From assembly GCA_017463255.1 (NCBI GenBank), contig JAFTPP010000028.1, positions 1 to 64,000 on the forward strand: a stretch of DNA of 64,000 nt. Direction: 5' to 3'. Position numbers and translations under genes: made by a program. Positions 31,588 through 41,045 of this stretch are shown here, piece by piece (position 1 is the stretch's first letter; every line of letters starts with the position of its first letter). The notes under the pieces are model-generated. The model made no database searches. It was not told the origin of the DNA and saw nothing but the letters and a program-made list of their open reading frames with translations. This stretch comes from Lachnospiraceae bacterium (GTDB lineage: Bacteria; Bacillota; Clostridia; Lachnospirales; Lachnospiraceae).

Positions 31588-34185
31588 TTACAGATAATCC
31601 TTATCCTGCGCCTGAGCAAACAACGCACCTTCACGGACAGAGATTTCAATTACATCCCCCTGCTTTACCATATCGGATAAGATAAGTTTCGCAGAAAGTG
31701 TTTCCACATACTTCTGGATATATCTCTTTAACGGTCTTGCGCCAAAGCTTGGATCATAAGCGTTCTCGATAATAAACTGTTTTGCCTCATCTGTCAGTAC
31801 AACGCTTAATTCCCTGTCAGCAAGTCTGCGGTTTAAATCCTTCATAATTAATTCTACAATACCGCCGATATTATCCTTGCTCAATGGCTTAAAGAGAATA
31901 ATCTCGTCAAGACGGTTTAAGAATTCAGGTCTGAAATGACCACGTAATTCCTGCATCACCATCTTAGAGGCACCCTCATCAATATTCCCGTCCGGAGTAA
32001 TTCCTTCTAAGAGATATGTTGCGCCGATATTGGAGGTCATAATGAGAATGGTATTCTTAAAGTCTACGGTACGTCCCTGGGAATCTGTAATTCGTCCGTC
32101 ATCAAGTACCTGTAACAGGACATTGAACACATCCGGATGTGCTTTTTCAATCTCATCGAAAAGAACAACCGCATAAGGCTTTCTTCTGACTGCTTCGGTC
32201 AACTGTCCTCCCTCATCATATCCTACATATCCGGGAGGCGCTCCGATCAATCTGCTTACAGAATACTTCTCCATATACTCACTCATATCGATACGAACCA
32301 TGTTAGATTCGTCATCAAAGAGTACTTCTGCCAAAGATTTTGCAAGTTCTGTTTTACCGACACCGGTTGGACCCAGGAATAAAAATGACCCGATTGGTTT
32401 ACTGGGATCTTTAATTCCGGCTTTTGACCGCATAATAGCTTCTGCCACTTTGGTCACACCTTCGTCCTGACCCACCACTCTTTTATGAAGTTCTTCATCC
32501 AGATGTAGTGTTTTATTCCTTTCGCTTTCTGTTAACTTTGCAACAGGAATTCCTGTCCATCTGGAAATGATCTTGGCAATTTCTTCCTCAGTCACTCTCT
32601 CATGAACCAATGACTGATTCTGATCCTTTAACTTATCTTCCTCAATCTCTAACTGTTTCTTTAATCCCGGTAAAGTTCCGTAAGAAAGCTCTGCCGCTTT
32701 TTCCAGATTACCTTCACGTTGGGCTATCTGAATTTGGGAATTCACACTATCAATTTCCTCACGAAGCTTCTGCAGACGTTCCACGTTAGCCTTCTCATTG
32801 TCCCACCGGGCTTTTCTGTTTCCGAAATCCTCTTTTAATTCCGCAAGCTCCTTTGCCAATGCTTCACGGCGTTCCGTACTCAAACGGTCTGTTTCTTTTT
32901 TAAGGGCTGCTACTTCGATTTCCATCTGCATCATTTTACGCTGTAATTCATCAAGCTCTGTAGGCAGGGAATCTAATTCTGTTTTAATCAGGGCACAAGC
33001 CTCGTCCACAAGGTCAATGGCCTTATCAGGTAGGAATCTGTCCGAAATATAGCGGTTCGATAACATAGCTGCACTTACCAAAGCATTATCCATAATCTTA
33101 ACGCCATGGAATACTTCGTATCGTTCCTTTAATCCTCGTAAAATAGAAATAGTGTCCTCTACTGTTGGTTCATTTACCATAACCGGCTGGAAACGTCTTT
33201 CTAATGCAGGGTCCTTTTCAATATATTGACGGTACTCATCCAATGTGGTTGCTCCAATACAGTGAAGCTCCCCACGGGCAAGCATGGGCTTTAACATATT
33301 TCCTGCATCTAACGCACCATCTGTCTTACCTGCTCCAACAATGGTGTGAAGTTCATCAATAAAGAGAATAATCTGTCCTTCACTCTTTTTTACATCCTCA
33401 AGAACAGCTTTTAATCTTTCCTCAAACTCACCGCGGTATTTAGCTCCTGCCACAAGGGAACCCATGTCAAGTGCAAAAACCTTCTTATCCTTCAATCCTC
33501 CCGGCACATCACCTTTTACAATCCGTTGGGCAAGTCCTTCCACAACAGCAGTCTTACCTACACCGGGCTCACCGATTAAGACCGGATTATTCTTCGTTTT
33601 ACGGGATAAAATACGGATAATATTTCGAATTTCATCATCTCGTCCTATAACCGGATCCAATTTTTCATTACGCGCTTTTTCCACCAAATCCTGTCCGTAT
33701 TTTGCCAGTGTATCATAAGTCGCCTCAGGATTATCGCTGGTTACACGCTGATTGCCCCTAACGGTAGACAATGCCTGTAAAAACCGTTCTCTTGTGATTC
33801 CGAATTCTTTCAATAGCTCTTTTATCTCACGGTTTGGATTCTTAATCATGCAAAGAAACAAATGCTCTACAGAAACATATTCATCTCCCATTGCCTTTGC
33901 TTCATCTTCAGCTGTAATAAGGGCCTTATTCAAATCTTTTCCCACAGTCAACTGTCCGCCGCTTACTTTTACCCTTTTTGCCACAGCCTGCTCACAACGG
34001 TTCAAAAAATAATCCTTATTAATTTCCATTTTTTCAATGAGTTTTAGAATCAGACTGTCTTCCACTGTTAAAAGGCTGTACAACAGATGTTCCTGTTCAA
34101 TCTCCTGATTGCCATACTCATATGCTAACTTCTCACAACGTTCCACAGCTTCAATGGATTTTTGCGTAAATTTTGAAATGTTCAT
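31588..34185 (-). CDS. clpB: ATP-dependent disaggregase ClpB
   Basis: About 865 residues. It resolves protein aggregates after heat stress with DnaK. Seen: Clp_N repeats ([20 protein letters not shown]), first AAA domain with [14 protein letters not shown] and [13 protein letters not shown], the long coiled-coil middle domain (about residues 400-530, absent from ClpA/ClpC-length gaps), second AAA domain with [12 protein letters not shown] and [12 protein letters not shown], and the C-terminal D2-small domain. No ClpP-binding IGF/L loop is obvious, consistent with ClpB. The start MNISKFTQ at 34185 has AGGAGGTAG upstream. No CIRCE or CtsR box was found upstream. Confidence 0.96.
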   Translation of the reverse strand: MNISKFTQKSIEAVERCEKLAYEYGNQEIEQEHLLYSLLTVEDSLILKLIEKMEINKDYFLNRCEQAVAKRVKVSGGQLTVGKDLNKALITAEDEAKAMGDEYVSVEHLFLCMIKNPNREIKELLKEFGITRERFLQALSTVRGNQRVTSDNPEATYDTLAKYGQDLVEKARNEKLDPVIGRDDEIRNIIRILSRKTKNNPVLIGEPGVGKTAVVEGLAQRIVKGDVPGGLKDKKVFALDMGSLVAGAKYRGEFEERLKAVLEDVKKSEGQIILFIDELHTIVGAGKTDGALDAGNMLKPMLARGELHCIGATTLDEYRQYIEKDPALERRFQPVMVNEPTVEDTISILRGLKERYEVFHGVKIMDNALVSAAMLSNRYISDRFLPDKAIDLVDEACALIKTELDSLPTELDELQRKMMQMEIEVAALKKETDRLSTERREALAKELAELKEDFGNRKARWDNEKANVERLQKLREEIDSVNSQIQIAQREGNLEKAAELSYGTLPGLKKQLEIEEDKLKDQNQSLVHERVTEEEIAKIISRWTGIPVAKLTESERNKTLHLDEELHKRVVGQDEGVTKVAEAIMRSKAGIKDPSKPIGSFLFLGPTGVGKTELAKSLAEVLFDDESNMVRIDMSEYMEKYSVSRLIGAPPGYVGYDEGGQLTEAVRRKPYAVVLFDEIEKAHPDVFNVLLQVLDDGRITDSQGRTVDFKNTILIMTSNIGATYLLEGITPDGNIDEGASKMVMQELRGHFRPEFLNRLDEIILFKPLSKDNIGGIVELIMKDLNRRLADRELSVVLTDEAKQFIIENAYDPSFGARPLKRYIQKYVETLSAKLILSDMVKQGDVIEISVREGALFAQAQDKDYL

Positions 34186-34312
34186 ATGACTACCTCCTTT
34201 TACATTCAAACACTTTTACACTTATGTTTCGCACTTAGAATAACATTTTTACCAAAATATTCAATTATATGTTCCTTAATTAATTATAAAAAAAATAAGA
34301 AATTTTATTAAC

Positions 34313-34360
34313 AAAACGGACCTTTTGTTCCAGATTATCTCTGCCAAAAAGTCCGTTTTT
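34313..34360 (-). terminator. Terminator after the rhamnulokinase-like gene
   Basis: Arms of 15 bases (34313-34327 and 34345-34359), AAAACGGACCTTTTG and CAAAAAGTCCGTTTT, pair with one wobble over a 17-base loop. It follows the minus-strand kinase stop at 34369. A short TTTTGTT follows on the minus strand; the plus side also has TTTTTCTT. Confidence 0.7.
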
Positions 34361-34368
34361 CTTATTCG

Positions 34369-35844
34369 CTATAATAAACTCATAAACCTCTCAAATGCTT
34401 CATCCCACTTAGCATCCCCGTTAGGCTCATAGCATTTGACCAAATCGGATTGCTTAAGGATTTCACGGAATTCATCAATACTTTCCATGGCACCTGTGGC
34501 AATCATCTGAATGGCAATATTTCCAAGTACTGTTGCTTCCGTGGGGCCTGCCATTACTCTCATATTGCAGGCATCTGCTGCAAGTTTACATAACAATCCG
34601 CTATTTGCTCCCCCGCCGATTAAGTGAATGGTATTATACTCTTTTCCGGTACAATCACTAATCTCGTGAAGAGTATAGCGATACTTTAATGCCAAACTCT
34701 CATCAATACACCTTACAACCTGACCAATGGTTTCTGGAACCGGCTGACCGGTCTTCTTACAAAATTCCCTGATTCTTTCAGGAATATTACCGGGAGCGGC
34801 AAATTCCGGCGCGTCAGGGTCTATAAAACTTCTGAAAGGCTGTTCCTTCACGGCAAGCATCTCTAACTCACCAAACCCTACCGAACTGTCAATGGTTCCG
34901 TCTTTGATCCACTGACGTCTGCTCTCCTGAATCAGCCATAATCCGATAATATTCTTTAAAAAAGAAATCTTACCGCCATAGCCGCCTTCATTGGTGATGT
35001 CATATTTTCTGCTCTTCTCATTCTGAATCGGTTCCGGTGTTTCCGTTCCGAATAATGACCATGTTCCGCAACTTATAAAAATAAAATCCTCTTCCGTTGC
35101 CGGTACTGCTACCATGGCACACTGGGTATCATGCCCTGCTACTGCTATGACAGGCACCTGTGAAACCCCCAACTCTTCAGAAATACTCTGCTGCAAAACG
35201 CCATTGACTTCACCGGTCGGTATTATGTCTGTTAAGATATTCTGCGGTAATCCTAAAGTATCCAATACTTCCTCGGACCATTTTTTAGACATCACATCCA
35301 TCATCTGGGTTGTGGAAGCTATAGAATACTCTGTTTTCTTTTCACCGGTTAAAAAATACTGAAACAAATCGGGCATCATCAAAAGACAATCTGCCCTATC
35401 AAGTAATTCCGGTCTTTTTTCTTTTAAGCTAAGAAGTTGAAATACCGTGTTAATTTCCATAAACTGATTACCGGTAATCTCATAAAACCGTTCTCTGTTT
35501 ATCTTACTAAGAGCAAGTTCCAACATGCCTTTGGTTCTCTCATCACGATAATTCACCGGATTTTCCAAAAGATTTCCTTTTTTATCCAGTAAACCAAAGT
35601 CCACGCCCCATGTATCAATTCCGATGGAATCAAAACCTTCTGGTTTAGCCTTTAAGATTCCCTGTTTAATCTCATGAAAAAGTCGCAATACATCCCAATA
35701 CAGAGTCCCGTTAATCATAACAGGGTCATTTGAAAAACGATGGATTTCTTTTAATTCTATTTTTTTGCCGTCAAATATACCAAGCATGGCTCTACCGCTT
35801 GAAGCACCAAAGTCAAATGCAAGTACACTTTTTTTCTTCTCCAT
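34369..35844 (-). CDS. FGGY sugar kinase, rhamnulokinase family (probably L-fuculose kinase role)
   Basis: About 491 residues. N-terminal ATPase strand VLAFDFGASSGRAMLGIFDG, where GASSGR is typical of RhaB; IDTWGVDFGLLD is the sugar-binding loop; AVAGHDTQCAMVAVP and HLIGGGANSGLLCKLAADAC are the ATP-binding parts of the FGGY fold. The start at 35844 (MEKKKSVLA) follows GGGGTAG. By sequence style it is a rhamnulokinase, yet it lies directly downstream of fucI and no rhamnose isomerase is present, so it may phosphorylate L-fuculose. Kinases of this family often accept both ketoses. No aldolase gene is in the operon. Confidence 0.88.
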   Translation of the reverse strand: MEKKKSVLAFDFGASSGRAMLGIFDGKKIELKEIHRFSNDPVMINGTLYWDVLRLFHEIKQGILKAKPEGFDSIGIDTWGVDFGLLDKKGNLLENPVNYRDERTKGMLELALSKINRERFYEITGNQFMEINTVFQLLSLKEKRPELLDRADCLLMMPDLFQYFLTGEKKTEYSIASTTQMMDVMSKKWSEEVLDTLGLPQNILTDIIPTGEVNGVLQQSISEELGVSQVPVIAVAGHDTQCAMVAVPATEEDFIFISCGTWSLFGTETPEPIQNEKSRKYDITNEGGYGGKISFLKNIIGLWLIQESRRQWIKDGTIDSSVGFGELEMLAVKEQPFRSFIDPDAPEFAAPGNIPERIREFCKKTGQPVPETIGQVVRCIDESLALKYRYTLHEISDCTGKEYNTIHLIGGGANSGLLCKLAADACNMRVMAGPTEATVLGNIAIQMIATGAMESIDEFREILKQSDLVKCYEPNGDAKWDEAFERFMSLL

Positions 35845-35931
35845 AATTCTACCCCATTCTATCAATTCCATGTGTTGAAAATACACCCACCGCAGAGCAT
35901 TTCCACGGTGGGCTGTAGGTTTGTATCTTTA

Positions 35932-37734
35932 TTATCTGATTGTTTTATAAAGAGGTCCGTATGCCTGGCATGCTCTATAATCTTTACCTTCATTATCCAT
36001 TCCGAATGCATTCCATGCTGCCGGTCTGAAAATCTTATCCTCTGGTACGTTATGCATAGAAACAGGAATTCTTAACATAGAACACAATGTAATCAAATCT
36101 GCTCCGATATGTCCGTAGCTGATTGCGCCGTGGTTAGCACCCCAGTTATTCATAACGTCATATGCTGATTTGAAAGCGCCTTCACCTGTTGTTCTTGGTG
36201 CAAACCAGGTGCATGGCCATGTATAGTCTGTTCTCTTCCAAAGAATATCTGTTACTTCATCCGGTAAACCTACTGTCCAACCCTCTGCAATCTGAAGTGT
36301 GGGACCAAGGCCTTTGATTAAGTTAAGTCTAATCATAGTAACCGGCATTTCTGCTGTTGTACAGAATCTTGAAGAATATCCGCCTCCACGGAAATATCCT
36401 GTGTCTGCCGCATTCCATGTGGTAGCCTTTAACATAGCTTCTTGATCAGCCTCAGTTACTTCATACCAAGGTTTGATACAACCATTGCCGTTAGCATCTT
36501 TCGATTCGCCACATGCATCAAGACAAGCTGCGCCTGAGTTAATTAAGTGAATGAAACCGTCTGCTTCTTTTGCCTTTCCGGTTACTTCATAGCCTGTTGC
36601 TTTTTTCACTGCTTCAGGACTCCAATAGGTACGAACATCTGCAAAAATCTGAGCTGTATTGGTTAATAATTTACCAAATAACATTCCGATTCCGTTTAAT
36701 ACGTCATTTTCTGTAGCAAGGATATACGGCTCTCTTGCTCCGTTCCAGTCAAAAGAAGTATTTAACATACTTTCCGGGAAATCGCAGTTTGGATAAAAAT
36801 CTGTCCACTGTCTCTGCCCCTGGAAACCTGCTGCAATTGCGTTATGTCCAACCATTTCTTCTTCGCGGCCTTCCGGCAATTTATCATTACCATTCATAAG
36901 GTCTTTGATGATACACATCATCTTTACAACGAATTCCCAATCTGCATCCTTTTGTTCTCTTGTTTTCTGAATTTCTTCAGGGTTTTTATCAAAGCCTTCA
37001 ATACATTTTTCTTTGGTCCATTTTAATGCTTTTTGGTATTCTTCTTCATCATAGATACCCTCTGTCATACGACGGATAATTTCTACTTCGTCAACAGATT
37101 CTACTCGCATACCAAGATATTCTTCAATAAAGGCAGGATCAATAATAGATCCGCCGATACCCATACAGATAGAACCAATCTGAAGATATGATTTACCTCT
37201 CATGCTTGCCGCTGCTACTGCCGCACGTCCGAAACGGAGTAATTTTTCCCTGACGTCAGCAGGAATCTCTGTATCATCTGCATTCTGTACGTCATGTCCG
37301 TAAATACCAAATGCAGGAAGTCCTTTTTGTGCATGTGTAGCAAGTACACTGGCAAGGTACACAGCACCCGGCCTTTCTGTTCCGTTAAAGCCCCAAACCG
37401 CCTTAATGGTCATTGGGTCCATATCCATTGTTTCTGCACCGTAGCACCAGCATGGTGTTACAGTAAGCGTAATGTCTACGCCTGCCTTTTTAAACTTTTC
37501 AGCACATTTTGCTGCTTCTCCCACACGTCCGATGGTTGTGTCTGCAATAATAACTTTTACAGGCTCACCATTTGAGTATCTTAAGTTCTCAGTAAACAGT
37601 TTCTCTACTGCCTTTGCCATTCCCATGGTCTGATCTTCCAAAGATTCTCTTACCTTTAAAACGCCTCTTCTTCCATCAATTGTAGGTCTGATTCCAATTA
37701 CAGGATAATCGCCTACCAGTCTGTTTTCTGCCAT
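35932..37734 (-). CDS. fucI: L-fucose isomerase
   Basis: About 600 residues, the usual FucI length. It converts L-fucose to L-fuculose using Mn2+. The metal-binding residues are in place: Glu and Asp in [20 protein letters not shown] and His in [15 protein letters not shown]-terminal [20 protein letters not shown] is diagnostic. The start MAENRLVG at 37734 has GGAGGTTACAT just upstream. It heads the fucI-kinase operon and is divergent from an AraC regulator. Confidence 0.95.
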   Translation of the reverse strand: MAENRLVGDYPVIGIRPTIDGRRGVLKVRESLEDQTMGMAKAVEKLFTENLRYSNGEPVKVIIADTTIGRVGEAAKCAEKFKKAGVDITLTVTPCWCYGAETMDMDPMTIKAVWGFNGTERPGAVYLASVLATHAQKGLPAFGIYGHDVQNADDTEIPADVREKLLRFGRAAVAAASMRGKSYLQIGSICMGIGGSIIDPAFIEEYLGMRVESVDEVEIIRRMTEGIYDEEEYQKALKWTKEKCIEGFDKNPEEIQKTREQKDADWEFVVKMMCIIKDLMNGNDKLPEGREEEMVGHNAIAAGFQGQRQWTDFYPNCDFPESMLNTSFDWNGAREPYILATENDVLNGIGMLFGKLLTNTAQIFADVRTYWSPEAVKKATGYEVTGKAKEADGFIHLINSGAACLDACGESKDANGNGCIKPWYEVTEADQEAMLKATTWNAADTGYFRGGGYSSRFCTTAEMPVTMIRLNLIKGLGPTLQIAEGWTVGLPDEVTDILWKRTDYTWPCTWFAPRTTGEGAFKSAYDVMNNWGANHGAISYGHIGADLITLCSMLRIPVSMHNVPEDKIFRPAAWNAFGMDNEGKDYRACQAYGPLYKTIR

Positions 37735-37785
37735 ATATGTAACCTCCATTTTTGATTTTAATATCAATTTAATTTCAGTATAGTA

Positions 37786-37820
37786 TTGCCAACTTGTCTT
37801 TTCTTGCTATATAATAGCAA
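37786..37820 (+). promoter_or_regulatory. Promoter of the AraC regulator with palindrome over the -10
   Basis: TTGCCA (37786-37791), 18 bases, TATAAT (37810-37815). The -10 is embedded in a perfect palindrome TTGCTAT-ATA-ATAGCAA (37804-37820), lying in the shared intergenic region between fucI and the regulator. A candidate binding site for the AraC protein or for a global regulator. Confidence 0.55.
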
Positions 37821-37874
37821 TCAGCATAACAATATTCACTTATTTTATTTTATAGGACAAAGGATGAATTTAAC

Positions 37875-38753
37875 ATGCAGGACATGAATTATAACGAGTG
37901 CAAACAGCGCGGAACCAGTGATTTTCCAATCGACTACCATTATGTGGATATTTCCCATCCCCAATACGAAATGGCATTTCATTGGCATATCGAATATGAA
38001 TTAATTCACATAATCGAGGGTTCTTTTGCAATTCAGTTAGATGGCAAAGAACGACTCTTAAAACAAGGAGACCTTTGTTTTCTGACCGATGGTATTTTAC
38101 ATGGCGGTATTCCTGATAATTGTGTGTATGAATGTATTGTTTTTGACAGCGGAATGCTTAGAAACCGCAACTTTGCATACGACACAACAGTCCGCAAAAT
38201 CGTTCATCATCAAATTCTTCCTTATCAATACTATGATTATGAGGCGTTAAAAGAATCACATTGCAGTAATCCTATGAATCTTTTTACCGTAGCAGATTCT
38301 ATTTTTACCGCCATGCGCGAGAAAAAAGAAGGATACCGACTGGTAACCGCCAGTTCATTACTACTATTTTTAGGCTTAATCGAACAGAATGGTTTTTATG
38401 TCACCGATGCTACTATATCCTCCCGCAATCACAAACGTACGGAGCAATTAAAATCAGCCTTGGAGCTCATCGAAACTTCCTATCATGAACCGTTGACCCT
38501 TGCTGATTTATCAAAATCCGTAGGAATGAGTCCTAAATATTTCTGCCGGTTCTTCCAACAGATGACTCACCGCACCCCTATCGATTATTTAAATTATTAC
38601 AGAATCGAGCGCGCCTGCTATCAATTAAGTTCCGGAGAATATTCCCTTATGGAAGTTGCTTATAACTGCGGATTTACAGATTATAGCTACTTTATTAAGA
38701 CCTTTAAAAAATACAAAAATACCACACCAAAGAAATGGTGTGAAAGTTTGTAA
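37875..38753 (+). CDS. AraC-family transcriptional regulator (sugar-responsive)
   Basis: 292 residues. The N-terminal cupin-like sensor (FHWHIEYELIHIIEGSFAIQ, then LDGKERLLKQGDLCFLTDG) is followed near residue 185 by a linker and the two C-terminal AraC HTHs: LTLADLSKSVGMSPKYFCRF and SLMEVAYNCGFTDYSYFIKT, ending FKKYKNTTPKKW. It is transcribed divergently from fucI and probably activates the fucose operon in response to fucose or a derivative. AAGGA lies ten bases before the chosen ATG. Confidence 0.9.
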   Translation: MQDMNYNECKQRGTSDFPIDYHYVDISHPQYEMAFHWHIEYELIHIIEGSFAIQLDGKERLLKQGDLCFLTDGILHGGIPDNCVYECIVFDSGMLRNRNFAYDTTVRKIVHHQILPYQYYDYEALKESHCSNPMNLFTVADSIFTAMREKKEGYRLVTASSLLLFLGLIEQNGFYVTDATISSRNHKRTEQLKSALELIETSYHEPLTLADLSKSVGMSPKYFCRFFQQMTHRTPIDYLNYYRIERACYQLSSGEYSLMEVAYNCGFTDYSYFIKTFKKYKNTTPKKWCESL

Positions 38754-38764
38754 TATCGCGTGTA

Positions 38765-38797
38765 AAAACCCACAAGACATGCAGTCTTGTGGGTTTT
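38765..38797. terminator. Bidirectional terminator between the AraC gene and the aldolase-like gene
   Basis: Perfect 14-bp arms AAAACCCACAAGAC and GTCTTGTGGGTTTT with a 5-base loop, A/T-rich on both sides. It serves the convergent ends at 38753 (plus) and 38817 (minus). Confidence 0.9.
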
Positions 38798-38816
38798 ATT
38801 ATGCTTTTAGAATGTG

Positions 38817-39797
38817 TTATTCCATATTATCTAATAATTCCTGATAGAATCTTGAGTAATCAAATCTTCCGTCTTTTTGAAAGCGGATTGCAGATGATGG
38901 GTGGGAATTCATTACGCCCGTTAGTAGATAGGGGATATCATATCCCCATAAATTCCCCTTTGCTCTTTCCGGAATAATATGTTTTTGAACGAAATCCATG
39001 ACCGGAACAAGATTGTATTTTGGATTTCTTAAGAATGCAAGTAAAGATTCCATGTAACAATTACCCGCGCCACGTCCCATACCGCTTACAGTGGCATCAC
39101 AAAGACTTGCACCGTTACTCAAGGCTTCGATTGCATTTGCAAATGCCAGTTGCTGGTTATTATGTGTGTGAACACCGATTCTCTTATTATGCTTGGTTGC
39201 AATGTTCATGTACTTATCTGTTAATCTTCTGATCTGCTCAGGATAAAATGCACCAAAGCTATCTACAAGGTAGATATAGTCAACATCACTCTCGGCAAGC
39301 AGCTCAAGACCATGGTCTAAATCTTCTTCACGTACTTTGGAAATCGCCATAACATTTACGGTTGTTTCATATCCCTTCTCGTGGGCATCCTGAATCATTT
39401 CAACTGCTGCAGGAATCTGATGAATATATGCTGCTGTACGAACAAGGTCTATCACGCTATCCTCTTTTTTCAAGATATCGTTCTTAAAATCTGTTCTTCC
39501 CACATCCGCCATAACAGCAATCTTCAAATCAAAATCATTATTGCCTACTACGGCACGGATATCTTCTTCATCACAGAATTTCCACTTTCCGTATTCTTCT
39601 TTACTGAAAATATCCTTGGACGCCTTATAACCGAATTCCATGTAATCTACACCGGCCTTAATGTTGGTGCGGTATAAATCCTTTACAAATTCATCCGAAA
39701 ACTCAAAATTATTCACCAGTCCGCCATCTCTAAGCGTACAGTCCACGACCTTGATATCAGGTCTGAATCCAATTAAATTACCATGATTTCTTTCCAT
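38817..39797 (-). CDS. DRE-TIM metallolyase, HMG-CoA lyase/4-hydroxy-2-oxovalerate aldolase-like
   Basis: About 326 residues. The signature DIKVVDCTLRDGGLVNNFEF gives the metal-binding Asp and catalytic Arg of the DRE-TIM family; YIYLVDSFGAFYPEQI and IGVHTHNNQQLAFANAIEAL carry the two metal-binding His residues; GMGRGAGNCYMESLLAFL resembles DmpG/HMGL. The C-terminus is not the DmpG communication domain with acetaldehyde dehydrogenase, and no such partner is nearby, so the substrate is open. The start at 39797 has AGAGGCATT before it; the longer frame has no ribosome site. Confidence 0.8.
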   Translation of the reverse strand: MERNHGNLIGFRPDIKVVDCTLRDGGLVNNFEFSDEFVKDLYRTNIKAGVDYMEFGYKASKDIFSKEEYGKWKFCDEEDIRAVVGNNDFDLKIAVMADVGRTDFKNDILKKEDSVIDLVRTAAYIHQIPAAVEMIQDAHEKGYETTVNVMAISKVREEDLDHGLELLAESDVDYIYLVDSFGAFYPEQIRRLTDKYMNIATKHNKRIGVHTHNNQQLAFANAIEALSNGASLCDATVSGMGRGAGNCYMESLLAFLRNPKYNLVPVMDFVQKHIIPERAKGNLWGYDIPYLLTGVMNSHPSSAIRFQKDGRFDYSRFYQELLDNME

Positions 39798-39876
39798 AAT
39801 GCCTCTTAGTGTGAATGAGCACACTATCCTCCGGTTCTTGATATACTACTTATGCGCCCTTTTAAGGCGTTTATTT

Positions 39877-39915
39877 AGCTTGCTTATCCAGCTCACTTAT
39901 TCAACTTGCTTATTC
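39877..39915. repeat. 13-bp tandem repeat, three copies
   Basis: AGCTTGCTTATCC, AGCTCACTTATTC, AACTTGCTTATTC: three adjoining 13-base units that differ at two to four positions. Confidence 0.75.
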
Positions 39916-40067
39916 GCTTTAAACCGTTACACTTTAAAGCGCTAAACTGTTCTTAACACAGAATAACTCTTTTTATAGCATATGTCAATACATGAATTTA
40001 TTTTTGTTTGCATTTTCTTCTATAGACCGGAGCTGCCGCCTAGCTTCATCGCTTTACTACATCGCTG

Positions 40068-40113
40068 GAGTCGCCTATCTGAGTCGCCTGCCTGAGTCGC
40101 CTATCTGAGTCGC
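40068..40113. repeat. 13-bp GC-rich tandem repeat, about 3.5 copies
   Basis: GAGTCGCCTATCT, GAGTCGCCTGCCT, GAGTCGCCTATCT, then a partial GAGTCGCC. It has the same 13-base period as the array 150 bases away but a different sequence. Confidence 0.85.
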
Positions 40114-40116
40114 CGG

Positions 40117-40283
40117 GGGTCCCATAGCATCAATTTCTGTCTCAGGCCCCGCATCTTCACATTTTTCGGGGTCTGACAGACTCATATCCATGCCGGGACC
40201 CTTTTCCACCCAAAAAAATTCCTATTTTCATATAAAAATGCACTTTCTGGGGTCTACAAGACAATTTTCCTTCTACAGACCCC
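40117..40283. repeat. Nested GC-rich inverted repeats (GGGTCCC/GGGACCC, GGGGTCT/AGACCCC)
   Basis: GGGTCCC (40117-40123) pairs with GGGACCC (40195-40201), enclosing CCCCG/CGGGG (40147-40151, 40167-40171) and the palindrome GTCTGACAGAC (40171-40181). A second hairpin pairs GGGGTCT (40249-40255) with AGACCCC (40277-40283). The GGGGTCT motif recurs, which suggests a family of intergenic elements or a structured RNA. Confidence 0.6.
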
Positions 40284-40346
40284 GCTGGCATCATAATAGT
40301 TGCTTACCACTTGCCACTCAACATCTGACTACTGAAGTATAGTAAT

Positions 40347-40778
40347 TTATTTTTTTGCCAACATCTGCAATGCTTTTTCGCGAAGCTTTAATTCTTCTTC
40401 ATCACCGGTTTCATCCAATACAACGGAATGTGTTTTCTTCTGCGCCGTAGCTTCATCAATTGTCACAAAAGTAATAAACCCTTCAATTGCAGGTTCCCCG
40501 GTCAGATTATTAGTCGCCGTAACCGCAACCATCAAACTGGTTGTCCCTGCGTATACTACCCTGCCGGAAAACTTAACCATAGTGCCGGGTTTAATTGGTT
40601 TAAAAAAAGACATATTTTGCAGATTTCTCATAACAACTTCATCCGTACTGCCATGCTCGCATGCCGCTGTGGCAAAGCCTGCTTCAATAAGCCATGAAGC
40701 TGCTCTTGCCGCAAATAAAGTTCCATGATGATTTAAATCTTCTGTTTTTACTAAATGTAATGTTTCATATTGTTTCAT
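40347..40778 (-). CDS. Acyl-CoA thioesterase, hotdog fold
   Basis: 143 residues from the ATG at 40778, which has AAGGAAAAAACA upstream; the longer frame has no ribosome site. LNHHGTLFAARAASWLIEAGF is the hotdog helix with the Asn/His active-site region of the YciA/BACH-type thioesterases, and FFKPIKPGTMVKFSGRVVYAGTTSLMV gives the beta sheet. It hydrolyses acyl-CoA; chain specificity unknown. It stands alone between a repeat-rich gap and the GH5 gene. Confidence 0.82.
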   Translation of the reverse strand: MKQYETLHLVKTEDLNHHGTLFAARAASWLIEAGFATAACEHGSTDEVVMRNLQNMSFFKPIKPGTMVKFSGRVVYAGTTSLMVAVTATNNLTGEPAIEGFITFVTIDEATAQKKTHSVVLDETGDEEELKLREKALQMLAKK

Positions 40779-41045
40779 TGTTTTTTCCTTATCTTTCTTT
40801 TTTCTATCATTGGGAATTTCTCTCTGCAACCTTCACCATTATACCACACCTAATCATTCTATACACCAATAAACGCCAAAACTCCTGGCTACACTTTTAT
40901 GTATTGTTGGGAGTATATTACTCCTTAACAAGTACGTTTTCCAATGTGAAAATATTAAATCTTTTTGATAGAAAATACACTGTATTTTTCAATGAAAACA
41001 TATGATAAACTGATAAAACAAAAATAAACAAAAGGAGCAAAAAAA

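Larger units (their letters stand above)
39798..40346. other. 549-base non-coding region with tandem and inverted repeats
   Basis: No gene. It holds a small GCGCCTT/AAGGCG hairpin near 39855, a 13-bp tandem array (39877-39915), an 8-bp inverted repeat GCTTTAAA/TTTAAAGC (39916-39940), a second 13-bp tandem array (40068-40113) and nested GC-rich inverted repeats (40117-40283). Parts are unusually GC-rich for this genome. Both flanking genes are on the minus strand. Confidence 0.75.

Noticed and set aside
34186-34312. CIRCE or CtsR operator upstream of clpB
   Set aside because: No TTAGCACTC/GAGTGCTAA pair and no tandem GGTCAAA heptads are present.
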